Positions 1 to 8,592 of a DNA stretch of 64,000 nt are shown here, one piece after another; positions within the stretch are counted from its first letter, which is position 1, and each line of letters begins with the position of its first letter. Position numbers and translations under genes: made by a program. The notes below the pieces were generated by a model that saw nothing but the letters and a program-made list of their open reading frames with translations, made no database searches and was not told the DNA's origin. The DNA is from Methylococcales bacterium (GTDB lineage Bacteria > Pseudomonadota > Gammaproteobacteria > Methylococcales > Methylomonadaceae): NCBI GenBank assembly GCA_028712795.1, contig JAQTPT010000001.1, positions 221,391 through 285,390 on the forward strand, read 5' to 3'.

Positions 1-1
1 G

Positions 2-124
2 AAAGGCAAAGAAGGCGCTTGCGGCGAAATGATGAAAGGTGAATCAATGAAAGGCAAAGAAGGCGCTTGCGGCGAAGGCAAGAAGCCGGCAACGGCGGCA
101 CCTGCTCCAGCTCCAGCAAAATAA
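2..124 (+). CDS. Bufferin-type precursor peptide, C-terminal end (partial)
   Basis: Only the last 40 codons lie in the window. The frame encodes two copies of a KGKEGACGE block (the second followed by GK), a MMKGESM spacer, and a low-complexity Ala/Pro tail (PATAAPAPAPAK) before TAA. Repeated EG-x-CG blocks are typical of the DUF2282/bufferin precursors, whose core cysteines are modified by an MNIO enzyme to give a periplasmic copper-binding peptide. The MNIO and DUF2063 genes directly downstream support this. The signal peptide expected for the family lies outside the window. Family assignment rests on the motif and context. Confidence 0.75.
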   Translation, partial: KGKEGACGEMMKGESMKGKEGACGEGKKPATAAPAPAPAK

Positions 125-169
125 GAGTTAAATCGGGTATTGCTTATGCCCGCATTAGCCATTTCAATA

Positions 170-195
170 GGGAAGGCATGAAATCATGCCTTCCC
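170..195 (+). promoter_or_regulatory. Perfect hairpin between precursor and MNIO genes
   Basis: An 11-bp perfect inverted repeat (GGGAAGGCATG / CATGCCTTCCC) encloses an AAAT loop. It starts 46 bp after the precursor stop and ends 30 bp before the MNIO start. There is no long T-run after it, so it is better read as an attenuator or mRNA-stabilising stem than a strong terminator. That would give more precursor than enzyme, a common need in RiPP operons. The role is inferred. Confidence 0.6.
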
Positions 196-225
196 CTTCC
201 TGTCAAATCACTCACAGGTGTTCTT

Positions 226-1077
226 ATGGACACGACACAACATCTCGTTTACGGTGCCGGTTTGGGTCTGCGGCGGCCTTTTTTAAGTCAGATTGTTGAA
301 ACGCCTCCGAGAGAGGTCGGTTTTTACGAAGTTGCACCCGAAAACTGGATTACCATCGGCGGTAAATTAGGGAAACAGTTTCGCGCAATGACTGAACGTT
401 TTGATTTTGTTTGTCATGGTTTATCGTTGTCGATAGGCAGCACAGATCCGCTGGATGAAAAATTCGTCCGTGATGTCAAAAGGTTCATGGCTGAACATCA
501 AATGAAATTTTACAGCGAACACTTGAGTTATTGCAGTAAAGATGGGCATTTGTATGATCTGATGCCGATCCCGTTTACCTCGGAAGCGGTTTCGCATGTT
601 GCCGCACGTATCAAACGCGTGCAGGATATTCTTGAGCAAAAAATTGCTATCGAAAATGTGTCGTATTATGCCGCTCCAGGTCAGGAAATGGCCGAAATAG
701 AGTTTTTCAATGCGGTTATTGAAGAAGCCGACTGCGATGTATTGATCGACATTAATAATATTTACGTCAACAGCGTAAATCACAATTATGATGCCGAGGC
801 TTTTTTAAAGGCCATGCCCGCGCACCGTATTGCTTACGCCCATATTGCCGGGCACGCCATGGAAGCAGAAGATTTTCTGGTCGATACGCACGGCGCCGGG
901 ATTGTTGACCCCGTATGGAAATTGCTGGGCAAAGCCTACGAGCTTTATGGCGTGTTTCCAACCCTGTTGGAACGCGACTTTAATATCCCTGCCATGCCCG
1001 AATTGTTAAGAGAAGTTGATGCCATCAGAACGATGCAGCACGCCTGGGGAATGCAGCATGAAAAACAGACTGCTTAA
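226..1077 (+). CDS. bufB: MNIO (DUF692) bufferin-maturation enzyme BufB
   Basis: A 283-residue protein of the multinuclear non-heme iron-dependent oxidative enzyme family (DUF692), a TIM-barrel-type enzyme that oxidises precursor cysteines. Visible family blocks are GAGLGLRRPF near the N-terminus, FVCHGLSLSIGS around residue 65, YSEHLSYC, IAIENVSYYA, CDVLIDINNIYVNSVNH and YAHIAGH, rich in the His/Glu/Asp metal ligands. The open frame extends upstream to 67, but that part reads the precursor gene out of frame; the ATG at 226, preceded by AGGTG, gives the normal family length. It overlaps the next gene by 20 bp. It probably installs thiooxazole-type groups in the upstream peptide for copper binding. 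Confidence 0.9.
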   Translation: MDTTQHLVYGAGLGLRRPFLSQIVETPPREVGFYEVAPENWITIGGKLGKQFRAMTERFDFVCHGLSLSIGSTDPLDEKFVRDVKRFMAEHQMKFYSEHLSYCSKDGHLYDLMPIPFTSEAVSHVAARIKRVQDILEQKIAIENVSYYAAPGQEMAEIEFFNAVIEEADCDVLIDINNIYVNSVNHNYDAEAFLKAMPAHRIAYAHIAGHAMEAEDFLVDTHGAGIVDPVWKLLGKAYELYGVFPTLLERDFNIPAMPELLREVDAIRTMQHAWGMQHEKQTA

Positions 1078-1831
1078 AACTGAATCGCGGATTGACTTTA
1101 AAAGCAAACAGGATGAATTTGCGGCATTTATAAGAGATCCGGAAAATAACCCGATGCCCGCCGATGTTAACGGGCAGCGCATGGACATGTACAGAGAGTT
1201 ATTTTTTAATAATATTGAAGGTTTTTTGTCGGGCAATTTTCCGGTATTAAGAAAAATACTGGATGATCAGCAATGGTACGCCTTGGCTCAGGATTTTTAC
1301 GCAAAACACGCGTGCCAATCGCCTCATTTTTCGCAAATCCCGGAAGAGTTTCTGGATTATTTGCAAAATGAACGGGATAGTTCTAACGATTTCCCCTTTA
1401 TGCTGGAACTGGCTCACTATGAATGGGTGGAAATGGCCTTATCCATCGCCATGGAAGAGGCGGCGGATTATCATCCGGATCTGGTCAATCTGCTTGACCA
1501 GCCTGTTGCCTTATCTCCGTTGGCTTGGCCGCTGGCTTATCAATACCCCGTCCATAAAATCGGCCCTGCCTTTTTACCGTTAGAAGCGCCTGAACAACCG
1601 ACGTTTCTTATTGTGTACCGCGACAGGCATGATGATGTCCATTTTATGGAAATTACGCCAATCACCTACCGGTTACTAGAAATAATTCAGGAACAGGAAA
1701 AAACATTGGCGGAAGATTGTGTAAGGCAAGTCGCCAGGGAATCGAATCATCCTAATCCCGAACTAATCGTTGCTGGCGGTTTACAGATTTTAAAAGAATT
1801 GGCCGAAAAAATGATTGTCACCTTAGCTTGA
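1058..1831 (+). CDS. bufC: DUF2063 partner protein BufC
   Basis: A 257-residue protein of the DUF2063 (HvfC/BufC) family, the usual partner of DUF692 enzymes, thought to present the precursor peptide to the enzyme. The N-terminal part (about residues 10-100, with MYRELFFNNIEGFLSGNFPVL cut into the typical helix) is the DUF2063 domain; the rest is a less conserved C-terminal domain. The ATG at 1058 lies inside the end of bufB and follows GGGGA, which implies translational coupling. The operon ends here within the window; no DoxX-type bufD gene follows. Confidence 0.85.
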   Translation: MKNRLLKTESRIDFKSKQDEFAAFIRDPENNPMPADVNGQRMDMYRELFFNNIEGFLSGNFPVLRKILDDQQWYALAQDFYAKHACQSPHFSQIPEEFLDYLQNERDSSNDFPFMLELAHYEWVEMALSIAMEEAADYHPDLVNLLDQPVALSPLAWPLAYQYPVHKIGPAFLPLEAPEQPTFLIVYRDRHDDVHFMEITPITYRLLEIIQEQEKTLAEDCVRQVARESNHPNPELIVAGGLQILKELAEKMIVTLA

Positions 1832-1863
1832 ATTCGAGGTGAGTTTGGGGATCGAATTTTAAT

Positions 1864-1889
1864 AGGAGCAACCCCTTGTGGTTGCCCCT
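1864..1889. repeat. Dispersed palindromic repeat, family A copy 1
   Basis: Arms AGGAGCAACC and GGTTGCCCCT pair with one mismatch around CCTTGT. A related copy in the opposite orientation lies at 42375-42404. Both sit just beyond the 3' ends of genes. Confidence 0.6.
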
Positions 1890-1909
1890 GCAATGCAAGT
1901 GACCTGACT

Positions 1910-2389
1910 TTAAAAGAACTTGCTGAAAAATCCCTCCTTCTCCTTAGCCTTGGGCGCTTCAAACGTTTTAAAGCCTTTATCAACCTTAATTTGTTGCGAG
2001 CAATGAAAAACAGCGCCGTTATACTTGATCTGTAAGGACCGGGGGTTTTCATGTTCTTTAAGAAATTTTTCAGCTTCCTGGGCTGTTAAATCTTTCATCA
2101 TGTAAGTTGCAACGCACATGCAGGATTTGGAGAATCGTGGTTTATCTTCTTCTATATTGACAGAGTTTTTCAATTCCCTTTCTACACATTGCGCGGCAAA
2201 ATCATGCTCGAATTTATGTTTTTCAATATCAGTCACAGGTACATCATGAGAATGGTCAAAGGGATTATGACTGGTTTTAACCGGTACCGGTTTTTCCTTA
2301 TCATCTGAACAGCCGGTAACAGTTAGCGCGATAACCATGCCGGTTAAAACAGCAAAAGAAAAATTTTTTATAAGAGTGTGTATTTTCAT
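1910..2389 (-). CDS. Hypothetical lipoprotein
   Basis: About 159 residues, start chosen at the second ATG (MKIHTLIKNF). A lipoprotein signal peptide ends in a clear lipobox (LTVTGC) at about residue 27, so the mature protein should be lipid-anchored. It is followed by a Lys/Pro/His-rich linker and a domain with four further cysteines (CVER, CMCV, FHC) that could bind metal or form disulfides. The C-terminus is Lys-rich and ends in FFSKFF. I do not recognise the family. It converges on the bufferin operon. Confidence 0.6.
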   Translation of the reverse strand: MKIHTLIKNFSFAVLTGMVIALTVTGCSDDKEKPVPVKTSHNPFDHSHDVPVTDIEKHKFEHDFAAQCVERELKNSVNIEEDKPRFSKSCMCVATYMMKDLTAQEAEKFLKEHENPRSLQIKYNGAVFHCSQQIKVDKGFKTFEAPKAKEKEGFFSKFF

Positions 2390-2653
2390 AGGTTGCATCA
2401 CAAAGATTAAAGGGCTCAGGGCTTAATTATCGCGCCTTGATTCTGCCGCTAAATAAACGCGAACTTTATCATTTTATCTGTGCCCGTTCTAGTCCTCTTC
2501 ATATTAGAGGTATTTGGGCTGTAACGCTTGCCACATTCACTGGCAAAAAAGGGTGGATATTTCATCTTAAAAATTTATTTTGGACGGCTCACAAACACGG
2601 CATTTGGCGATTTTTAGGTGCAGAACATCGAAAAAACTGATCGGAGCCTGATT

Positions 2654-3255
2654 TTAGGCGATAGCTCCCCTGGCGCCGACGCCATAGGCCTGTGTTGGGA
2701 AACGCCTCGGTAATGAATTTAACCCGTTTGTCGAATCGGTTGGAGCAGCGAGCGCTTCTGTCCGATGCGCCTCGCCTTTTTCATGACCGAGCGCCATGGC
2801 CAAAATAACAGCCAGCGCCAGCTCAATGCGGGTTTTTATTTTTGGCCTGGCTTCCGGATAAAGTGCTTTTCAAAACACAAGCTATTGCCGATACGGTTGT
2901 TGATTCGTTCCAAGGCGCTACGGCGACCATAACCGCGTTGCCAAGAGGGGCTGCTGTGAAGCGCCGGGACGAAGATGCGCCGATTTTGCCCGGTGACGTC
3001 GATGCGGACGATTCGGCCATAGTCGCCCGGATTCACCTGACCGGCTGCGTGGCTTTGGGCTTGGCAATCCAGGCCATAAGCCGTCGTAGGGCAGCAATAT
3101 TTCAGGGCGTTCCGGCCGGCTTCGAAACCCTGAAAGGCTAAATCGCGTTGGATACCGGTGGCTAGGCAAGCAGAGTGGATCGTCCCTTTCTCTGTATACA
3201 CCATAGTGTCAGCTCGATCGGGGTGGAGAGGACGTGTAATAGGCTGTCCAGGCTC
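2654..3255 (-). pseudogene. Degenerate DDE transposase (C-terminal remnant)
   Basis: Reading leftward, one frame gives DYEPGQPITRP, MVYTEKGTIH, LAFQGFEAGRNALKYCCPTT, NRRIFVPALHSSPSWQRGYG and SALERINNRIGNSLCFEKHF, a block typical of the C-terminal half of large IS4/IS1182-like DDE transposases. The match then continues in another frame (KTRIELALAVILAMALGHEK) to a stop at 2654. The frameshift and missing N-terminus show it is dead. It abuts a second, unrelated transposase remnant. Family name is tentative; that it is a transposase remnant is fairly sure. Confidence 0.65.
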
Positions 3256-3410
3256 ATAATCCAGCGATTGGGCGTGGAATGAGCAACTTTAACACACCTT
3301 TCTTCCATACTGGCTTCAAGGCCGCGATAAGAAGCAACCTACCTGATGTAGAAAAATACAGGATACAAAATGACATCCTTTGGAAAATGTGCCCCTTTAA
3401 AACTAATCAT
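3256..3410 (-). pseudogene. IS6-family transposase remnant (N-terminal)
   Basis: From an ATG at 3410 leftward the translation is MISFKGAHFPKDVILYPVFF, YIR, a TAG stop at 3339-3341, then VASYRGLEASMEERCVKVAH and STPNRW. This is the start of an IS6 (IS26-like) transposase, whose normal form reads roughly F-K-G-x-H-F ... Y-R-D-L-E-E-x-M-x-E-R-G ... H-x-T-x-x-R-W. An internal stop and loss of everything after about residue 55 make it a remnant. Confidence 0.6.
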
Positions 3411-3510
3411 CGACTTTCTTTGGTTTTGCATTGTCTCTGATTTCGAAATACTTCACATCAAAACTTTTTTGATCATTTTTTCATCATTGGTCCGATATTA
3501 AGTTTTTGAA

Positions 3511-4149
3511 TCACGTATTCTTGAACAAGGCGATTTGAGCCACGATGGCTAACCAGGGTTGTTCATGACGGGGCTTGCCTGAAGGCCGATAATAATGATC
3601 GATCACTCGAAATCCAGCCTGTTCCAGAAATAACTTGCTTGTGTCAAATTGCATGTAATGGCCGTATCGTTGGCCTGACCAACCCTCGTCATCGCCGCGA
3701 GGGTTGGATAAAAATAGAACGCCGCCAGGCCTTATTGCTGAGCGCAATTCATCGAGGACCCGGGGTAGATGCTGGCTGGGAACATGAAACAAGGAGGCGT
3801 TGGCGAAGATGCCATCGAAAGCTTGAGAGGGCAACTCAAGACTCAGAAATTTTTGATGAAGAATTTGACACCCTGTATGCCTGCGGGCCATGCCGCAAAA
3901 TGCTTCGCTGCCGTCCAGCCCAACTGGCCTGTGCCCCAATGACTTAAAATAGCTGACATCTCTTCCAGGTCCGCAGCCAAAATCCAGAATGTCCAGCTGT
4001 TTATCTTTTGGAAACGGCGCTAAAAATGCCGCATAATTTTGAGTTACATCGTGGTCTTTTGTGCCATCCCAAAACGCCTCGGCATTTTGATCATAATGCC
4101 TTAGAGTGATAGTTTCTATCTCATCCAAATCGTGACAGCCTGGTTCCAT
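3511..4149 (-). CDS. Class I SAM-dependent methyltransferase
   Basis: A 212-residue Rossmann-fold methyltransferase. Motif I is LDILDFGCGPGRDVSYF at about residues 52-68, followed by an acidic residue after the next strand (GLDGSE), and the post-I LPSQAFDGIFANASLFHVP block. This resembles the UbiE/Tam-type small-molecule group; the substrate cannot be read from sequence. It stands between transposase debris and the HugZ-like gene, 27 bp downstream of the latter, so it may be the last gene of that leftward transcript. Confidence 0.8.
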   Translation of the reverse strand: MEPGCHDLDEIETITLRHYDQNAEAFWDGTKDHDVTQNYAAFLAPFPKDKQLDILDFGCGPGRDVSYFKSLGHRPVGLDGSEAFCGMARRHTGCQILHQKFLSLELPSQAFDGIFANASLFHVPSQHLPRVLDELRSAIRPGGVLFLSNPRGDDEGWSGQRYGHYMQFDTSKLFLEQAGFRVIDHYYRPSGKPRHEQPWLAIVAQIALFKNT

Positions 4150-4176
4150 AACAACCTTTTTATTGTTGTAAAATGA

Positions 4177-4671
4177 CTAAATGTGACGCAAGGTGCTATC
4201 GTTCACATTAACTGTAAAGGCCCGGCCAAAACCAATTACGAAGCGCCCGCATTCCGGACGCAATGCAAATAAATGGAAATCAGATAATGAGCGTAACATA
4301 TTAACGACGTCCCCAAATTTATCCTGCAATGCTTGCAACCTGTCAATGAAAATGTCGTCATCCCGCAGTATTTCTTTGACACTACAGCTTATCACTGCCC
4401 GTTCCCGTGCAAAAAGATTGCGGCATTCAGATTCTGGCCGTATAAACAGTATCGAAGCTTGAGGGTTATTAAGCAAATTGACGGTATGGACAGCCATCTC
4501 GCTGACAAAGATATATAAAAGTCCCGCGTGGCCGCGAACAAAAGGGGCGTAACTTATGTCAGGAACACCGCCAACTGAAGCCGTCGATAGCAACAGTGTT
4601 TGTTGTGAGACAAGCAGTTCGTGGTAGCGTCTGGTAAAGTCTTCAAGTTCTTGTGCGCTTATTTCACTCAT
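4177..4671 (-). CDS. HugZ-like / pyridoxamine-5'-phosphate-oxidase-fold protein
   Basis: A 164-residue split-barrel protein. The core (LLLSTASVGGVPDISYAPFV, then GLLYIFVSEMAVHTVNLL) is the PNPOx-like fold, and the C-terminal FHLFALRPECGRFVIGFGRA is characteristic of HugZ-type heme-utilisation proteins. HugZ enzymes degrade heme, but this copy could be another flavin- or heme-binding member. The ATG at 4671 overlaps the stop of the upstream GH57 gene within ATGAGTGA, so translation is probably coupled. The functional link to a glucan enzyme is not obvious. Confidence 0.75.
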   Translation of the reverse strand: MSEISAQELEDFTRRYHELLVSQQTLLLSTASVGGVPDISYAPFVRGHAGLLYIFVSEMAVHTVNLLNNPQASILFIRPESECRNLFARERAVISCSVKEILRDDDIFIDRLQALQDKFGDVVNMLRSLSDFHLFALRPECGRFVIGFGRAFTVNVNDSTLRHI

Positions 4672-6268
4672 GGCGCTTTTTGGGGTTGTAATCACGAAAA
4701 TCAATATCAGGGAAAATGTTATCCATGATTTCCAAGGCGGTCAAATAGCGTTCGTTTATCCTGTTTTTACGGATACAGTCGTGTAAATAGTTAAATCTCG
4801 CCAAATGGTCTGTAATACGTTTATTGGCATAGCCGATAGTTGTTCCCGATTTCATGATAAATGGCCAGTCTGAGGCTTGCGCTAAAAGAATGGATCGCGC
4901 AGCCTGATTCAAAGCCCTTATCTGCAAGGGGCTGAGCGATAAACCATGGAGATCGGATGCCAGTTTTTCCATTTCCGCTTCGGCCTTATGCAAAAAAGGA
5001 TAGATCCAGTCATTGGTTTCATTTATCCAGTAACTGGAATAGCCTTGATCGCCCCAGGTTGATGCTGAAGGCGTGGACACCTGATGGGATGTTTGCAGCG
5101 TTAAATAATCACTGCAACTGCTGGTTTGGACGCTGTTGGCGTTCTCGCTTGCCAAGCGAAGCACCTGCTCCAGCCAATACGGCCCTTCAAACCACCAATG
5201 GCCGAACAGTTCCGCATCGTAAGGGGCTATGATTATCGGTGGCCTATCCATCGTGGCGCTAAGCGCGTCAATTTGCAGTTGACGTTTATTGATAAAATCC
5301 TGGGCGTGTTGATGCGATTTCGCTAGCGCATTTTGGGGGTTGTAGATTTCCTTGGGTAAATCCTTGCCCGTTACGCGATAGTATTTGATGCCGGTATTAA
5401 TGCGTATTTCGCCATCGAGGATATAGGGCGCGATATAATCGAAATCAAGATCGAAGCCGATGTCCCGGTAGTATTCGCGGTAATCGAAATCGCCGGGGTA
5501 GCCTTCGCGGGAACTCCAAACCTGCCGGGATGATTCCGGATCCCGTGCGAAGGCAGTGACTCCATTTCCGCAATCAAGCGGCGCATAGACGCCATTCCTG
5601 GGAGGCTGACTGGCATCCATGATGCCGTGAGTATCGACAAAAAAGTAGTTAATACCGGCTTCAGCCAATAGCGTTTCCACGCCCGGATAGTAGGCACATT
5701 CAGGCAGCCAAAAACCCGTTGGTGAAAAACCCAGATTGGTTTCAAACGTGTTTACACCCACATTGATCTGATTGCGTACCGCCGTTTCGCTCACATTGAG
5801 CAACGGAAGAAATCCGTGAGTTGCCGCGCACGTTATCAATTCAAGCGTGCCTGCGGCGTGATGCTTTATAAAAGCGGTCAATAAATCACAGTGATATTGA
5901 TTCTGGTAGGTATCCAGCGTGTTTTGAAAAAAATGAAGGTAATGCCGCGCCAGCTTTTGAAATTCAGGGTGTTCCTGCGTCCTGATGATTTCTTTTTCAG
6001 CCAGTTCCATTAATTTATGCAGATATTTTAAATAGCGTGATTGTAATAAGTCATCGCGCAGCATGGTAATGAGCGGCGGCGAGAGTGAAAGCGTTAGACG
6101 GTAATCCAGGCTATCTTTCTGCAGCCGATCCATTACGCCAATTAACGGAATGTAGCACTCCGTGATTGCTTCAAACAACCAGTTTTCTTCAAAAAAACTC
6201 TCGTGCTCCGGGTGCCGTACATAGGGCAGGTGTGCGTGGAGAATAATGCTAAGGAATCCTTTTTTCAT
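4664..6268 (-). CDS. GH57 family glycoside hydrolase (branching-enzyme type)
   Basis: 534 residues, close to the length of GH57 1,4-alpha-glucan branching enzymes. Family motifs are visible in order: HAHLPYVRHPE (residues 11-21), GFWLPECAYYPG (185-196) with the glutamate expected as nucleophile, and APYDAELFGHWWFEG (348-362) with the aspartate expected as acid/base. A DUF1957-like C-terminal helical region follows. It likely acts in the cytoplasm on glycogen-like glucans. The start at 6268 was chosen because the family begins directly before LSIILHAHLPY; it is 7 bp after the stop of the upstream DUF4912 gene. Alpha-amylase-type activity is the alternative. Confidence 0.88.
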   Translation of the reverse strand: MKKGFLSIILHAHLPYVRHPEHESFFEENWLFEAITECYIPLIGVMDRLQKDSLDYRLTLSLSPPLITMLRDDLLQSRYLKYLHKLMELAEKEIIRTQEHPEFQKLARHYLHFFQNTLDTYQNQYHCDLLTAFIKHHAAGTLELITCAATHGFLPLLNVSETAVRNQINVGVNTFETNLGFSPTGFWLPECAYYPGVETLLAEAGINYFFVDTHGIMDASQPPRNGVYAPLDCGNGVTAFARDPESSRQVWSSREGYPGDFDYREYYRDIGFDLDFDYIAPYILDGEIRINTGIKYYRVTGKDLPKEIYNPQNALAKSHQHAQDFINKRQLQIDALSATMDRPPIIIAPYDAELFGHWWFEGPYWLEQVLRLASENANSVQTSSCSDYLTLQTSHQVSTPSASTWGDQGYSSYWINETNDWIYPFLHKAEAEMEKLASDLHGLSLSPLQIRALNQAARSILLAQASDWPFIMKSGTTIGYANKRITDHLARFNYLHDCIRKNRINERYLTALEIMDNIFPDIDFRDYNPKKRHE

Positions 6269-6275
6269 GCAACTA

Positions 6276-6938
6276 CTAATTAATTCCTTGACCGGAAGCG
6301 CTGTCATTATGGTGAGTAGTTATTTTTTGGCTTACTGGTATCCGCTGGGTTATAGGCTGAACCATAATCTGACTGTCCTTAACTTGATTGGATATTGCCT
6401 TGAAAGTTGGAATTTGGGTGATGTTGGAAGAGGCAAATGGCGAAAGGCTATTGTTAGGATGACGTTTGCCAATAGCCGCGAAATAAGCTGTTTCATGTGA
6501 CCATAGGGGTAGTGGAATTTTTTGTTGGGCTTGAGGTCTGTCAATCGCAACGTCGAACCATGATCTTGTTTTGGTGGAATCCATGTTCTTATCTGGCTCA
6601 GAATATACCCTTAAGGTCAGTTGATTTCCGGAATCATTTTTTTGTTTTGCGTTCAGTGTGTCATCAACCAGATTCCAATAGGCATAGATATTATTCGGGT
6701 CTACGGGCAAGAGTACCAGTTCCTGTGGATTGTTTGAAGCTTTGGGCGCAAAGTCGAGCCTTATTTCTTCGCTAATATCAAACATTTCTTGCGGCGAAAG
6801 TTTGTGTTGATTAGCCGGGCTGGCAATGTAGGTGGAAAGGCTCGGTGCAAACGAAGAATTAATTTCTTGGCTGATTTCAAGCATTTCTCCCGGCGACAAC
6901 CTGAATTTGGGATTATATCTTGAATACGAAAATTTCAT
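6276..6938 (-). CDS. DUF4912 domain protein
   Basis: 220 residues. The central QELVLLPVDPNNIYAYWNL (about residues 73-91) is the signature of DUF4912, a carbohydrate-binding-like domain often encoded beside GH57 or glycogen enzymes. The N-terminus carries a duplicated block of about 34 residues: LSPGEMLEISQEINSSFAP and LSPQEMFDISEEIRLDFAP. The C-terminal 70 residues are low-complexity and polar. It starts the leftward operon with the GH57, HugZ-like and perhaps methyltransferase genes. Confidence 0.75.
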   Translation of the reverse strand: MKFSYSRYNPKFRLSPGEMLEISQEINSSFAPSLSTYIASPANQHKLSPQEMFDISEEIRLDFAPKASNNPQELVLLPVDPNNIYAYWNLVDDTLNAKQKNDSGNQLTLRVYSEPDKNMDSTKTRSWFDVAIDRPQAQQKIPLPLWSHETAYFAAIGKRHPNNSLSPFASSNITQIPTFKAISNQVKDSQIMVQPITQRIPVSQKITTHHNDSASGQGIN

Positions 6939-7243
6939 TACCCACCTTAAACTGTTACTTATTCTAAAGTTCCTCCGTATAGTATAGTCATGTAAAGGAA
7001 TGAAGCGCTTGTTTATCCTCTATGCATCTGTAAACAGGTTTTGAAAAGCAATAATAGCTCTTAGTATACTTGGTAAATTCAGCGCTATCATCCAATTTTT
7101 ATCAAAAACGCCACACTTTGTCGATTATTTTAAAATCAGTTGAAAGAAATCAGGCTCGATTGATTAGCCAACTTGCGTTATTGTATTCATTTGCTTGAAT
7201 GCTTGGTAAAAAACAATCTAATAATCCGACAATATATACTTTT
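6939..7243. other. Intergenic region between divergent genes
   Basis: About 305 bp without a supported gene. It separates the leftward DUF4912 operon from rightward nadC and must hold both promoters. It is AT-rich; TATAGT-like hexamers occur near 6980, but I cannot assign a promoter with confidence. No riboswitch-like structure was recognised. Confidence 0.5.
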
Positions 7244-8074
7244 ATGACAGTCCCATTAAAAATTGTAGATATATCATCTTTTCTTAATGAAGATATAGGT
7301 TCCGGCGACATAACCGCCGCCATTATTCCTGAAGCTGCCCATGCGCAAGCAGAAGTGATCACGCGGGAGGATATGGTGCTTTGCGGACAAGCCTGGTTTG
7401 ATGCAGTGTTCAAGCATCTGGATGCCAACGTGAATATCTACTGGTCGGTAAACGAAGGCGAGGTGGTTAAAAAAAACACGACGCTATGTCAACTCGGCGG
7501 TTTAGCCAGAGGCTTGCTAACAGGTGAGCGTACAGCGCTAAATTTATTACAATTCTTATCGGCGACTGCAACCCTTTCAAGGGAGTATGCGGATGCGGTT
7601 GCCGGCACGGGCTGTAAAGTGCTGGATACCCGCAAAACCATTCCGGGGCTTAGAAACGCGCAAAAATACGCCGTTGCCTGCGGCGGTTGTTATAACCATC
7701 GTATCGGTTTGTATGATGGCGTGTTAATCAAGGAAAATCATATTATGGCAGCGGGTTCAATCACCAAAGCGATTCAGGCGGCACGCGAACTTACCAAATT
7801 GACGGTGGAAGTGGAGGTGGAATCCATGCCGGAGTTGGTTGAGGCGCTTGCGGCAAAGCCGGATCGGATTATGCTGGATAATTTTAGTCTTGAAGATTTA
7901 CACGAGGCGGTCAAATTGAATGCCGGGGCGATAGATCTTGAGGCTTCCGGAAATATTGATCTTGATAATATAAGGACGATCGCCGAAACGGGCGTTGATT
8001 TTATTTCCATTGGCGCTTTAACCAAGAATGTTAAGGCAGTTGACTTATCCATGCGGATAAAGCTGGTGAGTTAG
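7244..8074 (+). CDS. nadC: Nicotinate-nucleotide diphosphorylase (carboxylating)
   Basis: 276 residues. Quinolinate phosphoribosyltransferase converts quinolinate and PRPP to nicotinate mononucleotide in de novo NAD synthesis. Diagnostic blocks are FLNEDIGSGDITAAIIP at the N-terminus, GERTALNLLQFLSATAT, VLDTRKTIPGLRNAQKYAV, GGCYNHRIGLYDGVLIKENH and the C-terminal ISIGALTKNVKAVDLSM. The frame opens at 7199, but the ATG at 7244 fits the family start better. nadA and nadB are not nearby. Confidence 0.95.
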   Translation: MTVPLKIVDISSFLNEDIGSGDITAAIIPEAAHAQAEVITREDMVLCGQAWFDAVFKHLDANVNIYWSVNEGEVVKKNTTLCQLGGLARGLLTGERTALNLLQFLSATATLSREYADAVAGTGCKVLDTRKTIPGLRNAQKYAVACGGCYNHRIGLYDGVLIKENHIMAAGSITKAIQAARELTKLTVEVEVESMPELVEALAAKPDRIMLDNFSLEDLHEAVKLNAGAIDLEASGNIDLDNIRTIAETGVDFISIGALTKNVKAVDLSMRIKLVS

Positions 8075-8112
8075 TGCAATCGGGCCATGCAAAACCATAA
8101 TCGGTGAAATAG

Positions 8113-8592
8113 ATGATTGAAAATCTGGAAGCACTATTTAAGCAAATCAGTCACGGCGTTTATGTAATTGGCGTCAGTGATGGTTCGCATCAAAGTGCCT
8201 TTACTGCTGCGTGGGTGATGCAAGTCTCTTTTAATCCACCCTTATTGGCGATAAGCATAAATCCTGAACATTATTCTTATCAGTTGCTGCAAGCCGGTGG
8301 GGTTTGTACGGTTAATGTCCTGAGCAAAAATCAATATGCCCTGGCTGAGCATTTTGGCCGTTCAGCCCATGATAAAATGGCGGGTTTCCAATGGCAAAAA
8401 GATAAAACGGGTGCGCCGATTTTATCGGAGAGTCTGGCTTATTTTGATTGCCGGGTGAGTCACTACACCGATGCAGGCGATCATAAAATAGCAATTTGCG
8501 AAGTCATCTCTGCGGCATCGCTTAATAAGGGACATCCGTTGTTATATAACCAAACGGGCGATATGGATGGCAGCAGTGAGTTATACAAATAA
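8113..8592 (+). CDS. Flavin reductase-like FMN-binding protein
   Basis: 159 residues of the flavin reductase-like split-barrel family (FMN-binding, DIM6/NTAB type). Visible hallmarks are the opening FKQISHGVYVIGVSDG, AFTAAWVMQVSFNPPLLAIS and the HYSYQLLQAGGVCTVNVLSK block. Such proteins reduce flavins or act as small NAD(P)H oxidoreductase partners. It follows nadC by 38 bp and may be cotranscribed. The physiological substrate is unknown. Confidence 0.85.
   Translation: MIENLEALFKQISHGVYVIGVSDGSHQSAFTAAWVMQVSFNPPLLAISINPEHYSYQLLQAGGVCTVNVLSKNQYALAEHFGRSAHDKMAGFQWQKDKTGAPILSESLAYFDCRVSHYTDAGDHKIAICEVISAASLNKGHPLLYNQTGDMDGSSELYK

Noticed and set aside
2437..2640. 67-codon open frame on the plus strand
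   Set aside because: No clear ribosome site, odd composition (many aromatic and basic residues), no known block, and it lies beside transposase debris.
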